Shown here in pieces: positions 8,944 to 18,286 of a stretch of 64,000 bases of DNA. A program made the position numbers and the translations under genes. Within the stretch, counting starts at the first letter, position 1, and each line of letters starts with the position of its first letter. The DNA is from Microbacterium sp. C5A9 (GTDB taxonomy: Bacteria; Actinomycetota; Actinomycetes; Actinomycetales; Microbacteriaceae): NCBI RefSeq assembly GCF_022627955.1, contig NZ_JABXGD010000009.1, positions 1 through 64,000 of the forward strand. The letters run 5' to 3'. The notes under the pieces were generated by a model, which saw nothing but the letters and a program-made list of their open reading frames with translations, did no database searches and was not told the origin of the DNA.

Positions 8944-9522
8944 ATGCTGAAGAAACTGGCTGCAATCAGCCTTACCGCTGGCGTACTGGTGCTGATGGCA
9001 CCCGCTGTCGCCTCTGCCGCACCGGCCGACTCCGATTCCTATGCGGAGACGCCGCGCGTCGCCGTCGGTGATCCGATCATCGACATCTGCGAAGTATCGA
9101 CCGTCGTCTTCGGCGCAGGGTACTTCCAGCCGTCTGAGAACGTCGGCGTCTCGGTGTCGGGTTTCGACGCCGGAGCCTCGGCGGTGTCGGGCAACACGGC
9201 TGCTTCTGACGGCAGCATGATGGTCACGTTCCGTCCGCCCGCTGACGGGGAGGGTTCGTACTCCCTCGCCTTCGCGGGAACGCGTTCGTACACGGCGACG
9301 ATCACCGTGTCCCACGGACACGACTCGGCCGTGAGCTGTGACCACGATCCGGCTGTGGCAGCAGCCGGAAGCGAGCTTCCGCTCACCGGCGGGGGGCTCG
9401 AGCTGGCTCTGACCGGCGCAGAGGTCTCCCCCTGGATCCTCGGTGGCGGCGCAGCCGCTGTCGTGGCGGGTGGCGCTCTCGTCGCCACAGGAATCGTGCG
9501 CCGCAACAAGCAGCGCGCCTAG
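8944..9522 (+). CDS. Small secreted surface protein with C-terminal sorting signal
   Basis: The 192-residue protein has a signal peptide ending near ASA-AP (24-26) and a beta-rich body with two cysteines (C49, C132) that could form a disulfide. The C-terminal anchor comprises one membrane helix (about 165-185) followed by RRNKQRA. Two sortase-like motifs precede the helix: LPLTG (145-149) and LALTG (154-158). The second resembles the LAxTG motif of class E sortases in high-GC Gram-positives. ATG 8944 is preceded by GGGGAGA. No sortase gene is in the window. I do not recognise the body domain. The gene is closed by three consecutive hairpins. Confidence 0.75.
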   Translation: MLKKLAAISLTAGVLVLMAPAVASAAPADSDSYAETPRVAVGDPIIDICEVSTVVFGAGYFQPSENVGVSVSGFDAGASAVSGNTAASDGSMMVTFRPPADGEGSYSLAFAGTRSYTATITVSHGHDSAVSCDHDPAVAAAGSELPLTGGGLELALTGAEVSPWILGGGAAAVVAGGALVATGIVRRNKQRA

Positions 9523-9555
9523 GTCAGGCTCCCGCCGTGTGCGGGGGTCGGCTGG

Positions 9556-9590
9556 ACGACGGTGATCCCTCCCCCTCCGATCACCGTCGT
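9556..9590. terminator. Hairpin terminator 1 of 3
   Basis: A perfect 12-bp stem (ACGACGGTGATC with GATCACCGTCGT) encloses an 11-base pyrimidine-rich loop, 34 bases after the surface-protein stop. No U-tract follows. Confidence 0.7.
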
Positions 9591-9597
9591 CTGGCGA

Positions 9598-9616
9598 CTC
9601 CGGTGACTCACCGGAG
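9598..9616. terminator. Hairpin terminator 2 of 3
   Basis: CTCCGGTGA and TCACCGGAG form a perfect 9-bp inverted repeat around one base. It sits between two longer hairpins at the end of two converging genes. Confidence 0.6.
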
Positions 9617-9657
9617 GCCCACGGTCGCGCCCTTACTCTCGAGGAGCGGCCGTGGGC
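9617..9657. terminator. Hairpin terminator 3 of 3
   Basis: GCCCACGGTCGC and GCGGCCGTGGGC pair over 12 bp with one wobble; a 17-base loop and a trailing TTGTTC follow. It lies between the surface-protein gene and the converging LCP gene and may serve both strands. Confidence 0.7.
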
Positions 9658-9748
9658 TTGTTCATGCACGGCGCACGATCACCCAGCCATCGCGGTGATC
9701 CGTCACCGCCCACCGCATGCCTCAGGTCGGCTCTCTCAGGGAGGGCGA

Positions 9749-11203
9749 TCAGGGAGTGGGATCAGGCGTCGGCGTCGGCCGGTGCAGCGCCTGCTGGATC
9801 ATCGAGTGGATGTAGGCGTAGTCGGGGCTGAGCTCCTCCACGCCGTTGTCCGGCGTGAGCTCGATCGTCGTGACCTCCTGCTCCTTCGCCTTCGTCATCA
9901 GCTCGAAGAACTCGGGAAGCTTGTCCTGAGGCAGATCCGTGCTGATCAGGGCGGTGCCGGCAGCAGCGACCTCGTTGAACCGCGTGAGCACGGTCTGCGG
10001 TGTGAACTGCGCGAGGATCGCCTCCTGCAGCTCCCGTTGGCGCTTCATCCGGTCCCAATCGCTGGTCGTGTAGCGCGAACGCGCGTACCACTGCGCGGTG
10101 TCGCCGTCCATCACCTGCGTACCGGGCTCGATCCACCCGATCGCCCAGGCGTCCACGTCGTAGGGGTCCGTGCCGTCCGGCGGCCCTCCCTTGGGGAGGC
10201 GCTCGGTCGCGGTGATCGTGACACCTCCGAGGGCGTCGACGAGCGCGGCGAAGCCGTGCATGTCGACGAACACGTAGTACGGGATCTCGATGCCGAGCAC
10301 ACCCTCGGCGGCGTCCTTCGTCGCCTCGATGCCCGGGTCGGATCCGTTGGCCACCGCGTCCGGATAGAGGCCGGTTCCGTTGTCCTCGCGGCAGATCTCC
10401 GCAGCGTTGCGGATGTGGTTCATCCACCCGTTCCATCCGCACGCACTCGACTGATGTCCTTCGAACCCGTTCGGGTACAGCGCCTGCATCGGGCTGCCCT
10501 CGCTGAACGGGGCGTGCGGCAGCTCGCGCGGGATTCCCGTGATCGTCACGGCCCCGGTCGACGCGTTGACCGACACCACCGAGATGCTGTCGTAGCGCAT
10601 GGAATCGCGCCCCTCGCCGCTGTCCGCGCCGAGGAGGAGGATGTTGTAGTAGCCGTCACTGGGCGGCAGGCTCGGCCCGCTCTGCCCGAAGATCGTGCTG
10701 ATCGTGTTCCTCGCGGAGCCGACGATCGACGCCGCATACGCGGTGCCGGTGCCGACGAGGCCGAAGATCAGGAGCGCGACGAGCGGGATCGCCAGCCGCG
10801 ACAGCCCTGGCACCTTGACCAGCCGGACGAGGCGAAGGGTGTCGAAGGTGAGGACGAGCCACAGCACGACATACGCGATCAGCAGCACCTGGATCAGGGT
10901 CAGGACGGCAGCGGAGAAGAACCCGCCTCCCACCGTGAGCCAGAGGAAGAACGGACGAGCGAAGAGCCCGAGTCCCGCGGCCACGATCACGAGCAGCCAT
11001 GCGACCAACGTGGCTCCGAGACCGAATCGGCCCAGCCGTCGGTGGCCCGCGAGCACCTGCGCGGAACCGGGGACGAGCACGTTCAGCAGCACCAGCCACC
11101 AGCCTCGCTTGGTCATCATCCCGCCGTCCGAGGAATCGGGATGACGCAGCGGTCTCGTCTCGATGAGAGGTCGCGCCGCACCACGCGGCGGCGCGAGGGT
11201 CAC
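9749..11203 (-). CDS. LytR-CpsA-Psr (LCP) family glycopolymer-peptidoglycan ligase
   Basis: The 484-residue protein has four to five membrane helices in its first 180 residues. An extracellular LCP domain follows, with motifs [40 protein letters not shown] and a GIPREL loop. LCP enzymes transfer undecaprenyl-linked polymers such as teichoic acid or arabinogalactan onto peptidoglycan, using arginines and acidic residues to bind pyrophosphate. The GTG start overlaps the purE stop as GTGA, so translation is coupled to purE although the functions are unrelated. Here it is the natural attachment step for the polymer made by neighbouring genes. The C-terminus is a Pro-Thr tail. Confidence 0.9.
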   Translation of the reverse strand: MTLAPPRGAARPLIETRPLRHPDSSDGGMMTKRGWWLVLLNVLVPGSAQVLAGHRRLGRFGLGATLVAWLLVIVAAGLGLFARPFFLWLTVGGGFFSAAVLTLIQVLLIAYVVLWLVLTFDTLRLVRLVKVPGLSRLAIPLVALLIFGLVGTGTAYAASIVGSARNTISTIFGQSGPSLPPSDGYYNILLLGADSGEGRDSMRYDSISVVSVNASTGAVTITGIPRELPHAPFSEGSPMQALYPNGFEGHQSSACGWNGWMNHIRNAAEICREDNGTGLYPDAVANGSDPGIEATKDAAEGVLGIEIPYYVFVDMHGFAALVDALGGVTITATERLPKGGPPDGTDPYDVDAWAIGWIEPGTQVMDGDTAQWYARSRYTTSDWDRMKRQRELQEAILAQFTPQTVLTRFNEVAAAGTALISTDLPQDKLPEFFELMTKAKEQEVTTIELTPDNGVEELSPDYAYIHSMIQQALHRPTPTPDPTP

Positions 11204-11715
11204 AGCGACCCCTTCAGCCGTTCGTTCTTCTCCTCGACCTGGGCCTCCAGGTCCAGGGCGTAGGCCTCGACCCGGTCGGCGAGGTCGTCGTCGGACGTAC
11301 CCAGAATCCGAGCGGCGAGGAGTCCTGCGTTCTTCGCGCCGCCGATCGACACCGTCGCCACGGGGATGCCGGCCGGCATCTGGACGATGGACAGCAGCGA
11401 GTCCATCCCGTCGAGATAGGCCAGCGGGACCGGGACGCCGATCACCGGCAGCGGCGTCATCGAGGCGAGCATCCCCGGCAGGTGCGCTGCTCCCCCGGCT
11501 CCCGCGATGATCACCCGCACGCCGCGACCGCGCGCTTCGCGTGCATACTGCATGAGCTTGTCAGGCGTGCGGTGAGCCGACACGACCTCCACCTCATGCG
11601 GAATGGCGAAGTCCGTCAGCGCCTGCGAGGCGTCGCTCATCACTCGCCAGTCGGAGTCGGATCCCATGACGACCCCGACGAGGGGCGCAGCGGAGGAGTG
11701 CAAAGGCTCAGTCAC
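11200..11715 (-). CDS. purE: 5-(carboxyamino)imidazole ribonucleotide mutase
   Basis: The 171-residue protein is class I PurE. GSDSDW (about 19-24) binds the phosphate, SAHRTP (about 46-51) carries the catalytic histidine, and AGGAAHLPG completes the site. It converts N5-CAIR to CAIR in purine synthesis, working after PurK, which is encoded upstream on the same strand. GTG 11715 lies six bases after a TAGCCT hexamer, so the gene probably has its own leaderless transcript. Its stop overlaps the start of the LCP gene by four bases. Confidence 0.95.
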   Translation of the reverse strand: MTEPLHSSAAPLVGVVMGSDSDWRVMSDASQALTDFAIPHEVEVVSAHRTPDKLMQYAREARGRGVRVIIAGAGGAAHLPGMLASMTPLPVIGVPVPLAYLDGMDSLLSIVQMPAGIPVATVSIGGAKNAGLLAARILGTSDDDLADRVEAYALDLEAQVEEKNERLKGSL

Positions 11716-11721
11716 CCACTC

Positions 11722-11727
11722 AGGCTA
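11722..11727 (-). promoter_or_regulatory. Leaderless -10 element of purE
   Basis: TAGCCT on the minus strand lies six bases before GTG 11715. Confidence 0.65.
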
Positions 11728-11785
11728 CGGTCTGGTGCTGGGAGAAACCCCGAACGGCACGCCTCTCGTTCCAGCCCGTCGCTTC

Positions 11786-12910
11786 TCAATCGAAGTGGGC
11801 CGCGGCGGCACGTGCCACGTACACGGCGTCATCGAGGTCGTCTCCCGAGACGTTCACGTGTCCGACCTTGCGGCCGGGACGCGGATCCTTGCCGTAGGTG
11901 TGGATCTTCGCCGCCGGATGCTCGGCCATCGCGCCCGCGAATCGCTCCCCGAGCGACCCCTCGCGAGGTCCGCCGAGGATGTTCACCATGACCGACCACT
12001 GCGACCGAGGAGCGGTGTCGCCGAGCGGCAGATCCGCGACGGCCCGCAGATGCTGCTCGAACTGCCCGGTCACTGCGCCGTCCTGACTCCAGTGACCGCT
12101 GTTGTGCGGCCGCATGGCGAGTTCGTTCACGAGGATGCGCTCGTCGTCGGTCTCGAACAGCTCGACCGCGAGCATCCCGGTGACTCCCAGGCCCTCGGCG
12201 ATGGAGCGCCCGATGCCCTCGGCCACCTGAACGAGCCGATCGGCTGCCGCCGGCGCCGGCGCGATCACCTCGGCGCACACTCCGTCGCGCTGCACGGTCT
12301 CGACCACGGGATACGCGACGATCTCGCCGCTCGGTCGGCGCGCGACCTGCTGCGCGAGTTCGCGCACGAACGGCACCAGTTCCTCGACGAGCAGAGCTTC
12401 TCCGTCGCCGAGAGCGGCGAGCCAGTCCTGCGCGTCGTCCGCCGAGCGCACGACGCGCACGCCCTTGCCGTCGTAGCCGCCGCGAGGCGTCTTGACGACT
12501 CCCCTGCCGTCGTGGTCGTCGAGGAACGCCTGCAGCTCGGTGCCGTCGTGCACGGCCGCCCAGTCGGGCTGCGGGACGCCGAGTTCAGCGAGCCGGGCGC
12601 GCATGACGAGCTTGTCCTGAGCGAACTGCAGGGCGTCGGGACCGGGATGCACCGCCACACCGTCCGCCACCAGGGCGCGCAGCACGGCCTGGGGAACGTG
12701 CTCATGATCGAACGTGACGACGTCGACATCCTTCACGAAGGCACGGACCACCTCGATGTCGCGATAGTCGCCGACCGCGGTCGCGGCGAGATCCGCCGAC
12801 ATCCCCTCGCCTTCGGCCAGCACCCTGAGGTCGAGACCCAACTCGACCGCCGGGGCGATCATCATCCTGGCCAGCTGGCCGCCACCGATCACGCCAACGC
12901 GCAGCGCCAT
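11786..12910 (-). CDS. purK: 5-(carboxyamino)imidazole ribonucleotide synthase
   Basis: The 374-residue ATP-grasp enzyme begins with VGVIGGGQLARMM and has the glycine-rich loop TPRGGYDGKGVRVV near residue 145. It uses ATP and bicarbonate to carboxylate AIR to N5-CAIR, the substrate of PurE. I chose ATG 12910 because GGAGG (12916-12920) is correctly placed and homologues begin at MALRVGVIGGGQ; the frame is open further upstream. The PH-domain gene ends 82 bases upstream, and purE follows after 70 bases. Confidence 0.94.
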   Translation of the reverse strand: MALRVGVIGGGQLARMMIAPAVELGLDLRVLAEGEGMSADLAATAVGDYRDIEVVRAFVKDVDVVTFDHEHVPQAVLRALVADGVAVHPGPDALQFAQDKLVMRARLAELGVPQPDWAAVHDGTELQAFLDDHDGRGVVKTPRGGYDGKGVRVVRSADDAQDWLAALGDGEALLVEELVPFVRELAQQVARRPSGEIVAYPVVETVQRDGVCAEVIAPAPAAADRLVQVAEGIGRSIAEGLGVTGMLAVELFETDDERILVNELAMRPHNSGHWSQDGAVTGQFEQHLRAVADLPLGDTAPRSQWSVMVNILGGPREGSLGERFAGAMAEHPAAKIHTYGKDPRPGRKVGHVNVSGDDLDDAVYVARAAAAHFD

Positions 12911-12992
12911 GTGCGCCTCCATTCGTCCCGACCATTCTCCCGTATCCGCGCGCGTGTCGCTCGCACGCCCCGTCGACAGCGGCCCTCGGAGG

Positions 12993-13547
12993 TCAGAAGC
13001 CGCCGGAGGCGTCCTGGCCGGACTGCGCATCGCGGTGCGCGAGGATCTGGCTCACCTCGATCTGATCCGCCAACGCCTCGTGGACCAACGTCACGTTGGG
13101 CACGTTCGCGAGACGCAGCGGCGCATCGACCCCGTTCGACAGGGTGATGGTCCCGACACCCCACATCCGCTGCACGATGCCGCGGCGCACGCCGATCGTG
13201 TATCCCCGGATGTGCGACATCTCCCGACGGTTGCGGGAGCCGAGACCGTGATTCACGATCACCCGGCGCGTCGTCACGGTGGTCGACCGCGAGAACCAGA
13301 TCGCGTAGGGAACGACCACGAGCAGCAGCAGCGCCGCTCCCGCCGCGGCGAGCAGCATCCAGTTCTCGAACGGAGCGGGAAGGTTGTCGAAGAAGAAGGC
13401 CGTCGCTCCGAACACCGCGATCAGCACGAGAGCGGACCAGAACAGCCTGCGGGCATGACCACGGAACCGAGCGATGAGCAGCTCTTCGGTGGGCACGCCT
13501 GGTGGCGGCATCGTGGGCCGACCACCGAGGGTCACGGGCTGGGTCAC
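12993..13547 (-). CDS. PH-domain membrane protein (bPH2 type)
   Basis: The 184-residue protein has two membrane helices (about 37-57 and 65-85) followed by a bacterial PH domain. The helix-to-domain junction reads WFSRSTTVTTRRVIVNHGLGSR, and GIVQRMWGVGTITL follows. Such proteins sit in the membrane with the PH domain in the cytoplasm, and no enzymatic role is established. A member of this family beside purK and birA is a common actinobacterial arrangement. The GTG start at 13547 is six bases after CACAAT, a near-match to the leaderless promoters here. Confidence 0.8.
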   Translation of the reverse strand: MTQPVTLGGRPTMPPPGVPTEELLIARFRGHARRLFWSALVLIAVFGATAFFFDNLPAPFENWMLLAAAGAALLLLVVVPYAIWFSRSTTVTTRRVIVNHGLGSRNRREMSHIRGYTIGVRRGIVQRMWGVGTITLSNGVDAPLRLANVPNVTLVHEALADQIEVSQILAHRDAQSGQDASGGF

Positions 13548-13598
13548 CCCTCCATTGTGCCCGCCGCCGCCGACAACGCCATCTGCGCGCCGGGCGTG

Positions 13599-14375
13599 TC
13601 AGGCTCCCGTCGGCCTGACATGCACGACATCCCCCGCGGAGACAGCGTGCAGAGCATCGCCCTCTCTGACGACGAGACGCCCCTCGGAGTCCAGCGAGAC
13701 GGCCGTCCCCTCGAGCGCCCGATCACCCGGAAGCAGCACCCTCACCTGCTGCCCGAGGGTGCCGCAGCGCGCGCTCACGGCCGCGTGCAGGCCGCTGATC
13801 CCAGCGTCGCCGGTCGCGACCAGGCCGACGAGCGCCTGATCGAGTCCCTCCAGGTATCGAGCCAGCAGTCGGTCGACCTGCACATCGATCCCGAGCACGG
13901 CGAACGACGTCGCGGTCGGAACCGGGAGCTGTGCCGCGGTCATGGTCGTGTTGACGCCGGTGCCGACGATGACGGCGTCGCCGGTGGCCTCCGCGAGGAT
14001 GCCGCAGATCTTCCGACCGTCGACGAGCACATCGTTGGGCCACTTGACGGACACCGTATGCGCCTCGGCCTGATCAGCGACCGCCTCCGCCATGGCGAGA
14101 CCCGCGGCGAGCGGGATCCAGCCGCGGGCCTCCGCGACGACCGGAAGCCGACGCAGCAGCACAGAGACAGCGAGCGCGGTGCCTGCGGGCGCAGTCCACT
14201 GGCGGTCGAGTCGTCCGCGGCCCGCCGTCTGATCGTCGGTCAGCAGGACCGACAGGTGCGGCCACGCGTCGACGTCTGCCGCCAGCTCTCGGAGCATCGC
14301 ATTCGTCGAACCCGCCTCCGCGATCACCTCGACGCGTGCGGCGATCGATCGCAGATGCGGAAGCTCGACCATCAC
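13599..14375 (-). CDS. birA: Biotin--[acetyl-CoA-carboxylase] ligase
   Basis: The 258-residue protein attaches biotin to carboxylase carrier domains via biotinyl-AMP. The ligase motif appears as AGRGRLDRQW (about 50-59), followed by KWPNDVLVDGRKICGIL near residue 110 and a C-terminal SH3-like domain. There is no N-terminal helix-turn-helix, so it is a class I enzyme that does not act as a repressor. The start is either GTG 14375 or ATG 14372; both overlap the stop of the upstream CDP-glycerol transferase gene, implying coupled translation. Confidence 0.93.
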   Translation of the reverse strand: MMVELPHLRSIAARVEVIAEAGSTNAMLRELAADVDAWPHLSVLLTDDQTAGRGRLDRQWTAPAGTALAVSVLLRRLPVVAEARGWIPLAAGLAMAEAVADQAEAHTVSVKWPNDVLVDGRKICGILAEATGDAVIVGTGVNTTMTAAQLPVPTATSFAVLGIDVQVDRLLARYLEGLDQALVGLVATGDAGISGLHAAVSARCGTLGQQVRVLLPGDRALEGTAVSLDSEGRLVVREGDALHAVSAGDVVHVRPTGA

Positions 14376-15655
14376 AGCTCCTCGTCGGCGACTTCTTCGT
14401 CGTCGTCATCCTCGTCGCCGCGCACCGCGCCGACCTCATTCGCATGCCAGTGGTCCCACTCGTTCATGAGGTGCCCGATGGCCGCGTGGAACTTCTCGGT
14501 CGCGACCCCCTGTGTCGTGTCGCCGAAGTAATGCTGGACCCACATCCGGAGTCGCGCCGTCGCGGCCACGTCGGCGCGGACGCGTTCGACCTCGGTGATG
14601 ATCTCGCCCGCGGCATCCGCGTCGAGCCACTCGCAGTCCGACAGATACCCGTTGGTGTCGACGGAGGCGCGGTCGTCCGTCGGGCGCGTGATCAGAAGCG
14701 GCTTCCCGACGGCGAGACGGTCGTAGACCATCGCCGAGATGTCGACCACGGCGACATCGGCGGCCGCGAGCTGCCAGCCGAGCTCGGCACCGTGGTCGTA
14801 GACGTGCGTCGCGCGGGGGTCGCGGTCGTTCGCCGCGGCGATCGACGCGATGATACGTCGGTGCGCGGCGCCGTACTCGGGGTCCACCACTCCGCTCCGG
14901 GGGTGGGGGCGATAGATGACCCGGTGCTTTCCCGAGGCGAGGAGAGCCGAGACGAGGGCCTCGCCGTGGGTCGCGATGGAACCGTAGTGCGCACTGGGGC
15001 GATCGCCCTCCCACGTCGGCGCGTACAGCACGACGATGCGATCATCCGGCGTGTACGGCAGGACGCCAGAGTAGTGGTCCGCCTGCGGTCGACCGATCTC
15101 CAGCGTCCGCTTGTCGATGTCGTAGTCCCACAGCGTCCGCGAGAGCCGATCGCGTGCGGCCTGGCCAGCGACGAAGGCGTAGTCGTAGGCCTTGTACTGG
15201 TTGGTGGTCATGTACATCTTGTCGGACTCGCCGTGGTTGATGAACACGTGCCAGCGCCGTCCGTAGCGGAACATCTGGAAGTTGCGGGTGTTCTGGTTCA
15301 CGTAGAGCACGACACGGATGTCCTGCGTGGCGATGAAGCGCTCGAGGTCGCGCACAGTGGGGACGAATGCCACGGGCGGGGCGTCCTCGTCGAGAAGCTT
15401 GTCCGCCCCCGTCGCCGACCGCGCGAGCACGACCACGGGCCAGTGCTTCGCGAGCTCGGCGAGCGGCCGGTACCACTGACGCATCTGATACATGTTCACG
15501 GCGCCGTCGGCGAAGTACACCGCGACCTGATATCGACCCGGTTCATGCGGTTCATCCGCCGCCAGACGACGCCGCACCCGCTGGACCGCGGTGCGCGAGG
15601 CGAGCGCCCGCTTCAGCAGACGGTAGGCCTTCTTCGCATCCGACACAGCACCCAT
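14372..15655 (-). CDS. CDP-glycerol glycerophosphotransferase family protein (1)
   Basis: The 427-residue protein belongs to the TagB/TagF-like GT-B family that transfers glycerol phosphate or ribitol phosphate from CDP-alditols. It has FINHGESDK (around 135) corresponding to the HG acceptor-site motif, YAPTWEGD (around 210) and VDISAMVYDRLAVGKP (around 315). The N-terminus is basic, as expected for membrane association. ATG 15655 follows TATCCT by six bases. It is one of three such enzymes within 5.2 kb. The ATG-proximal part differs clearly from the other two, so it probably performs a distinct transfer. The C-terminus is highly acidic. Confidence 0.83.
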   Translation of the reverse strand: MGAVSDAKKAYRLLKRALASRTAVQRVRRRLAADEPHEPGRYQVAVYFADGAVNMYQMRQWYRPLAELAKHWPVVVLARSATGADKLLDEDAPPVAFVPTVRDLERFIATQDIRVVLYVNQNTRNFQMFRYGRRWHVFINHGESDKMYMTTNQYKAYDYAFVAGQAARDRLSRTLWDYDIDKRTLEIGRPQADHYSGVLPYTPDDRIVVLYAPTWEGDRPSAHYGSIATHGEALVSALLASGKHRVIYRPHPRSGVVDPEYGAAHRRIIASIAAANDRDPRATHVYDHGAELGWQLAAADVAVVDISAMVYDRLAVGKPLLITRPTDDRASVDTNGYLSDCEWLDADAAGEIITEVERVRADVAATARLRMWVQHYFGDTTQGVATEKFHAAIGHLMNEWDHWHANEVGAVRGDEDDDDEEVADEEL

Positions 15656-15661
15656 CTCTCC

Positions 15662-15667
15662 AGGATA
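15662..15667 (-). promoter_or_regulatory. Leaderless -10 element of CDP-glycerol transferase 1
   Basis: TATCCT on the minus strand lies six bases before ATG 15655. Confidence 0.6.
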
Positions 15668-15732
15668 CCGAGCGCCCGGCCGCCTCCCGTCGAATCAGCG
15701 AACGTCCGACGAGCGCATGCCATGATCGTCAT

Positions 15733-16806
15733 GTGCCCCACGACGATTCGCCCGCTCCCGAGACCGGGGTGTCCTTCGTCATGCCTGTCCTGAACGAGCG
15801 GGCGTATCTGGAGCACGCCGTCGCCTCGGTGCTGGCGCAGGAACTGACCATCCCCGCGGAACTCGTGCTGGCGCTCGGGCCCTCCTCCGACGGCACCACG
15901 CAGCTCGCCCGGCGTCTGGCTGCGGAGGACGGGCGGATCCGTCTCGTCGACAATCCCGCCGCGCACATCCCGGTCGGGCTCAATGCCGCGATCCGCGCGA
16001 GCCGGTACGCCACCATCATCCGCGTCGACGCGCACTCGGAGCTCTCTGCCGGGTACGCCGCGCGCGCCCTCGAGACGCTCGAACGCACGGACTCGGCCAA
16101 CGTGGGCGGGGTCATGCATGCCGAGGGACGCACGCCGTTCCAGAAGGCGGTCGCGCGGCTCTACAACTCCCCTGTGGGCCTCGGCGGCGGCGCGTATCAC
16201 GGTGGCACCCAGGAGGGCGAGGCCGAGTCGGCATATCTCGGCGTGATGCGTCGTGACGTGCTCGACGAGGTCGGTCTCTTCGACGAGACGATCCGCCGGG
16301 GCGAGGACTGGGAACTCAACCTCCGCATCCGGCAGGCGGGGTACCGGGTGTGGTTCGACCCTCGACTGTCGGTGACCTACTGGCCTCGGGAGAGCTGGAT
16401 CCGCCTCGCCCGCCAGTTCCGCGCGACCGGCGCATGGCGTGGGGAACTCGTCAGGCGGTTCGGGCGACGGAACGGCATCCGCTACTTCGCTCCCCCCGCG
16501 CTCGTCGTCCTCGTCGTGGCCGCGTTGGTGACCGGCATCCTCCAGCTGACCGGCCTCGTCAGCGGATGGCTCTCCCTCGCACTCTCCCTGATCGTGCACC
16601 TGCCGATCGTGCTCTACGTCGTGCTGGTCGTCGCGGTGGCGGGCATGCGCGGCGGCGGCGGCCCACGTCAGCGCCTCTGGACCCTCATCGTGCTCCCCAC
16701 CATGCATCTGTCGTGGGGGCTGGGATTCCTCGGCGGTGTGCTGCGCGGCGCCCGTGACACGGTCGACGCGTCGCGGCTCGGCACGCAGAACACTCCGCTT
16801 CCCTGA
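15733..16806 (+). CDS. Family 2 glycosyltransferase, ExoA-like
   Basis: The 357-residue protein has a GT-A domain opening with SFVMPVLNERAYLEHAVASVL and a metal-binding RVDAHSEL. Its acceptor region is GEDWELNLRIRQAGY. Two or three membrane helices lie at the C-terminal end (about 260-330). ExoA-type enzymes add a sugar to a lipid-linked oligosaccharide at the membrane. I placed the start at GTG 15733, the last plausible codon before the conserved core; no strong ribosome-binding site supports it, so the start is uncertain. It is transcribed opposite to the flanking CDP-glycerol transferases. Confidence 0.82.
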   Translation: MPHDDSPAPETGVSFVMPVLNERAYLEHAVASVLAQELTIPAELVLALGPSSDGTTQLARRLAAEDGRIRLVDNPAAHIPVGLNAAIRASRYATIIRVDAHSELSAGYAARALETLERTDSANVGGVMHAEGRTPFQKAVARLYNSPVGLGGGAYHGGTQEGEAESAYLGVMRRDVLDEVGLFDETIRRGEDWELNLRIRQAGYRVWFDPRLSVTYWPRESWIRLARQFRATGAWRGELVRRFGRRNGIRYFAPPALVVLVVAALVTGILQLTGLVSGWLSLALSLIVHLPIVLYVVLVVAVAGMRGGGGPRQRLWTLIVLPTMHLSWGLGFLGGVLRGARDTVDASRLGTQNTPLP

Positions 16807-16849
16807 TCTGCGCTTCCCTGATCCTGCGCTGCGCTTCTACCGGTGGGGT

Positions 16850-18286
16850 CTAACGCGTGAGGTAGCCCTGATCGAGGATGCGAGCCACGACCCGCTCAGA
16901 GGCGTTCCCGTCGTCACGCCTGTTGAACTGGGCTCGCCACGCCGAATATCGCTCAGCGAAGGTCTGCTCGTGCGTCTCGTCGGCCAGAGCCGCCACGAGC
17001 TCGTCCTGCGTGTGCACGAGAGGCCCGGGCGCACGGCTGGCCAGATCGAAGTAGAAGCCTCGCAGCTCTCCGCGGTAATGGTCGAGGTCGGGGACGAGGA
17101 AGTACATCGGCTTGCCGGTGACGCTGAAGTCGAACATCACGGAGGAGTAGTCGGTGATCAGGGCGTCGGCGGTGAGCAGCAGCTGCGCCGTCTCCGGGAA
17201 TCCGGTCACATCGATGACGCGGGCCCCTGCGCGGTCTCGGCCCGTGTCGATCGTCCGCGAATGCCCGCGCACCAGCACGACCGAATCCGTCTGCTGCGCG
17301 AGTCGCTCGGGGTCGATGAAGTCCACCATCTCCTTGCGGTCGTCCCGCCAGGTCGGCGCGTAGAGCAGCACGTGCTCGCCCTCGGCGATGCCGAGCGCCG
17401 CCCGGATCGCTGAGGCATCTCCCGTGACCAGCGAGTCGTTGCGCGGGTAGCCCTCGACCCAGATCGGCCGGCCGAAGAAGGCGTACGCCTTGCGGAGGAT
17501 GCGCTCTGCATAGGTGTTCTGCGCGAGAAGAACGTCCCACCGGCGCGATTCCTTCACGACCGCCGCCATGCGCCGCGGATCGAAGCCCGGGCGATGCAGA
17601 GCCAGACGCTTGAGCGGTGTGCCGTGCCATGTCTGCACGACCTTCTGGCCGGGTTTGCGCACGAAACGCCGCCTCAACCAGTCGTTCACGATCAGGAGCC
17701 GAGCGGCGGCACGGGCCCGCCACCACTCCGGGCTGCCCTCGACCACCGCGACGGCGCCCTCCGGCACCTCGACCGAGAGGTCGACGACGCTCCAGTACCG
17801 CACGACGTCCGGGGCCGCCGCGGCGAGCGCGCGGTCGATCGCTCGGGGGTTGCAGCCGACGCTGCGCCCATAGAAGCTCTCGAAGAACACGGCGTTCTCG
17901 GTCCCGCCCGGGTGCGAGACGTAGCGTCCTTCGAGGGTCGCCTGCCCCTCGGCCGTCTCGTAGACGGGGTCGATGGGCGCCGCGATCTGCGCGGTCGTGG
18001 AGTCCACGGCGATGCGGACGCCGTCGAGCACGACGGGTGCGACGGACAGGTCGTCGAGTTCGGCGCCGGGGATGCGGATCTCATACGCGCCGGCGGGCAG
18101 GGGCAGCTCCGGTCCGCCCCATCGTGCCGCTCGCAGAGGGAACGTCGCCTTCCAGGTCTTGCCGCCGCCTGACACGCGCGCAGTCACGCGGGCACGAGGT
18201 CCCACGAGCTCGGCGGCACGGGGACGGGGTCCTGTCCCCGCGATGATCAGCGTCTCTGCCGTCTCATCGATACGGGCCGTGGTCAT
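16850..18286 (-). CDS. CDP-glycerol glycerophosphotransferase family protein (2)
   Basis: The 478-residue protein has an N-terminal extension of about 100 residues, beta-rich and not recognised. It is followed by the transferase domain: VFFESFYGRS, QTWHGTPLKRLALHRPG, YAPTWRDDRKEM and ITDYSSVMFDFSVTGKPM. These are the classic motifs of the TagB/TagF family, with the HG histidine as general base. ATG 18286 overlaps the stop of the next gene upstream as ATGA, so genes (2) and (3) are coupled. Together they could build a poly(alditol-phosphate) chain, one as primase and one as polymerase. That division is inference. Confidence 0.87.
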   Translation of the reverse strand: MTTARIDETAETLIIAGTGPRPRAAELVGPRARVTARVSGGGKTWKATFPLRAARWGGPELPLPAGAYEIRIPGAELDDLSVAPVVLDGVRIAVDSTTAQIAAPIDPVYETAEGQATLEGRYVSHPGGTENAVFFESFYGRSVGCNPRAIDRALAAAAPDVVRYWSVVDLSVEVPEGAVAVVEGSPEWWRARAAARLLIVNDWLRRRFVRKPGQKVVQTWHGTPLKRLALHRPGFDPRRMAAVVKESRRWDVLLAQNTYAERILRKAYAFFGRPIWVEGYPRNDSLVTGDASAIRAALGIAEGEHVLLYAPTWRDDRKEMVDFIDPERLAQQTDSVVLVRGHSRTIDTGRDRAGARVIDVTGFPETAQLLLTADALITDYSSVMFDFSVTGKPMYFLVPDLDHYRGELRGFYFDLASRAPGPLVHTQDELVAALADETHEQTFAERYSAWRAQFNRRDDGNASERVVARILDQGYLTR

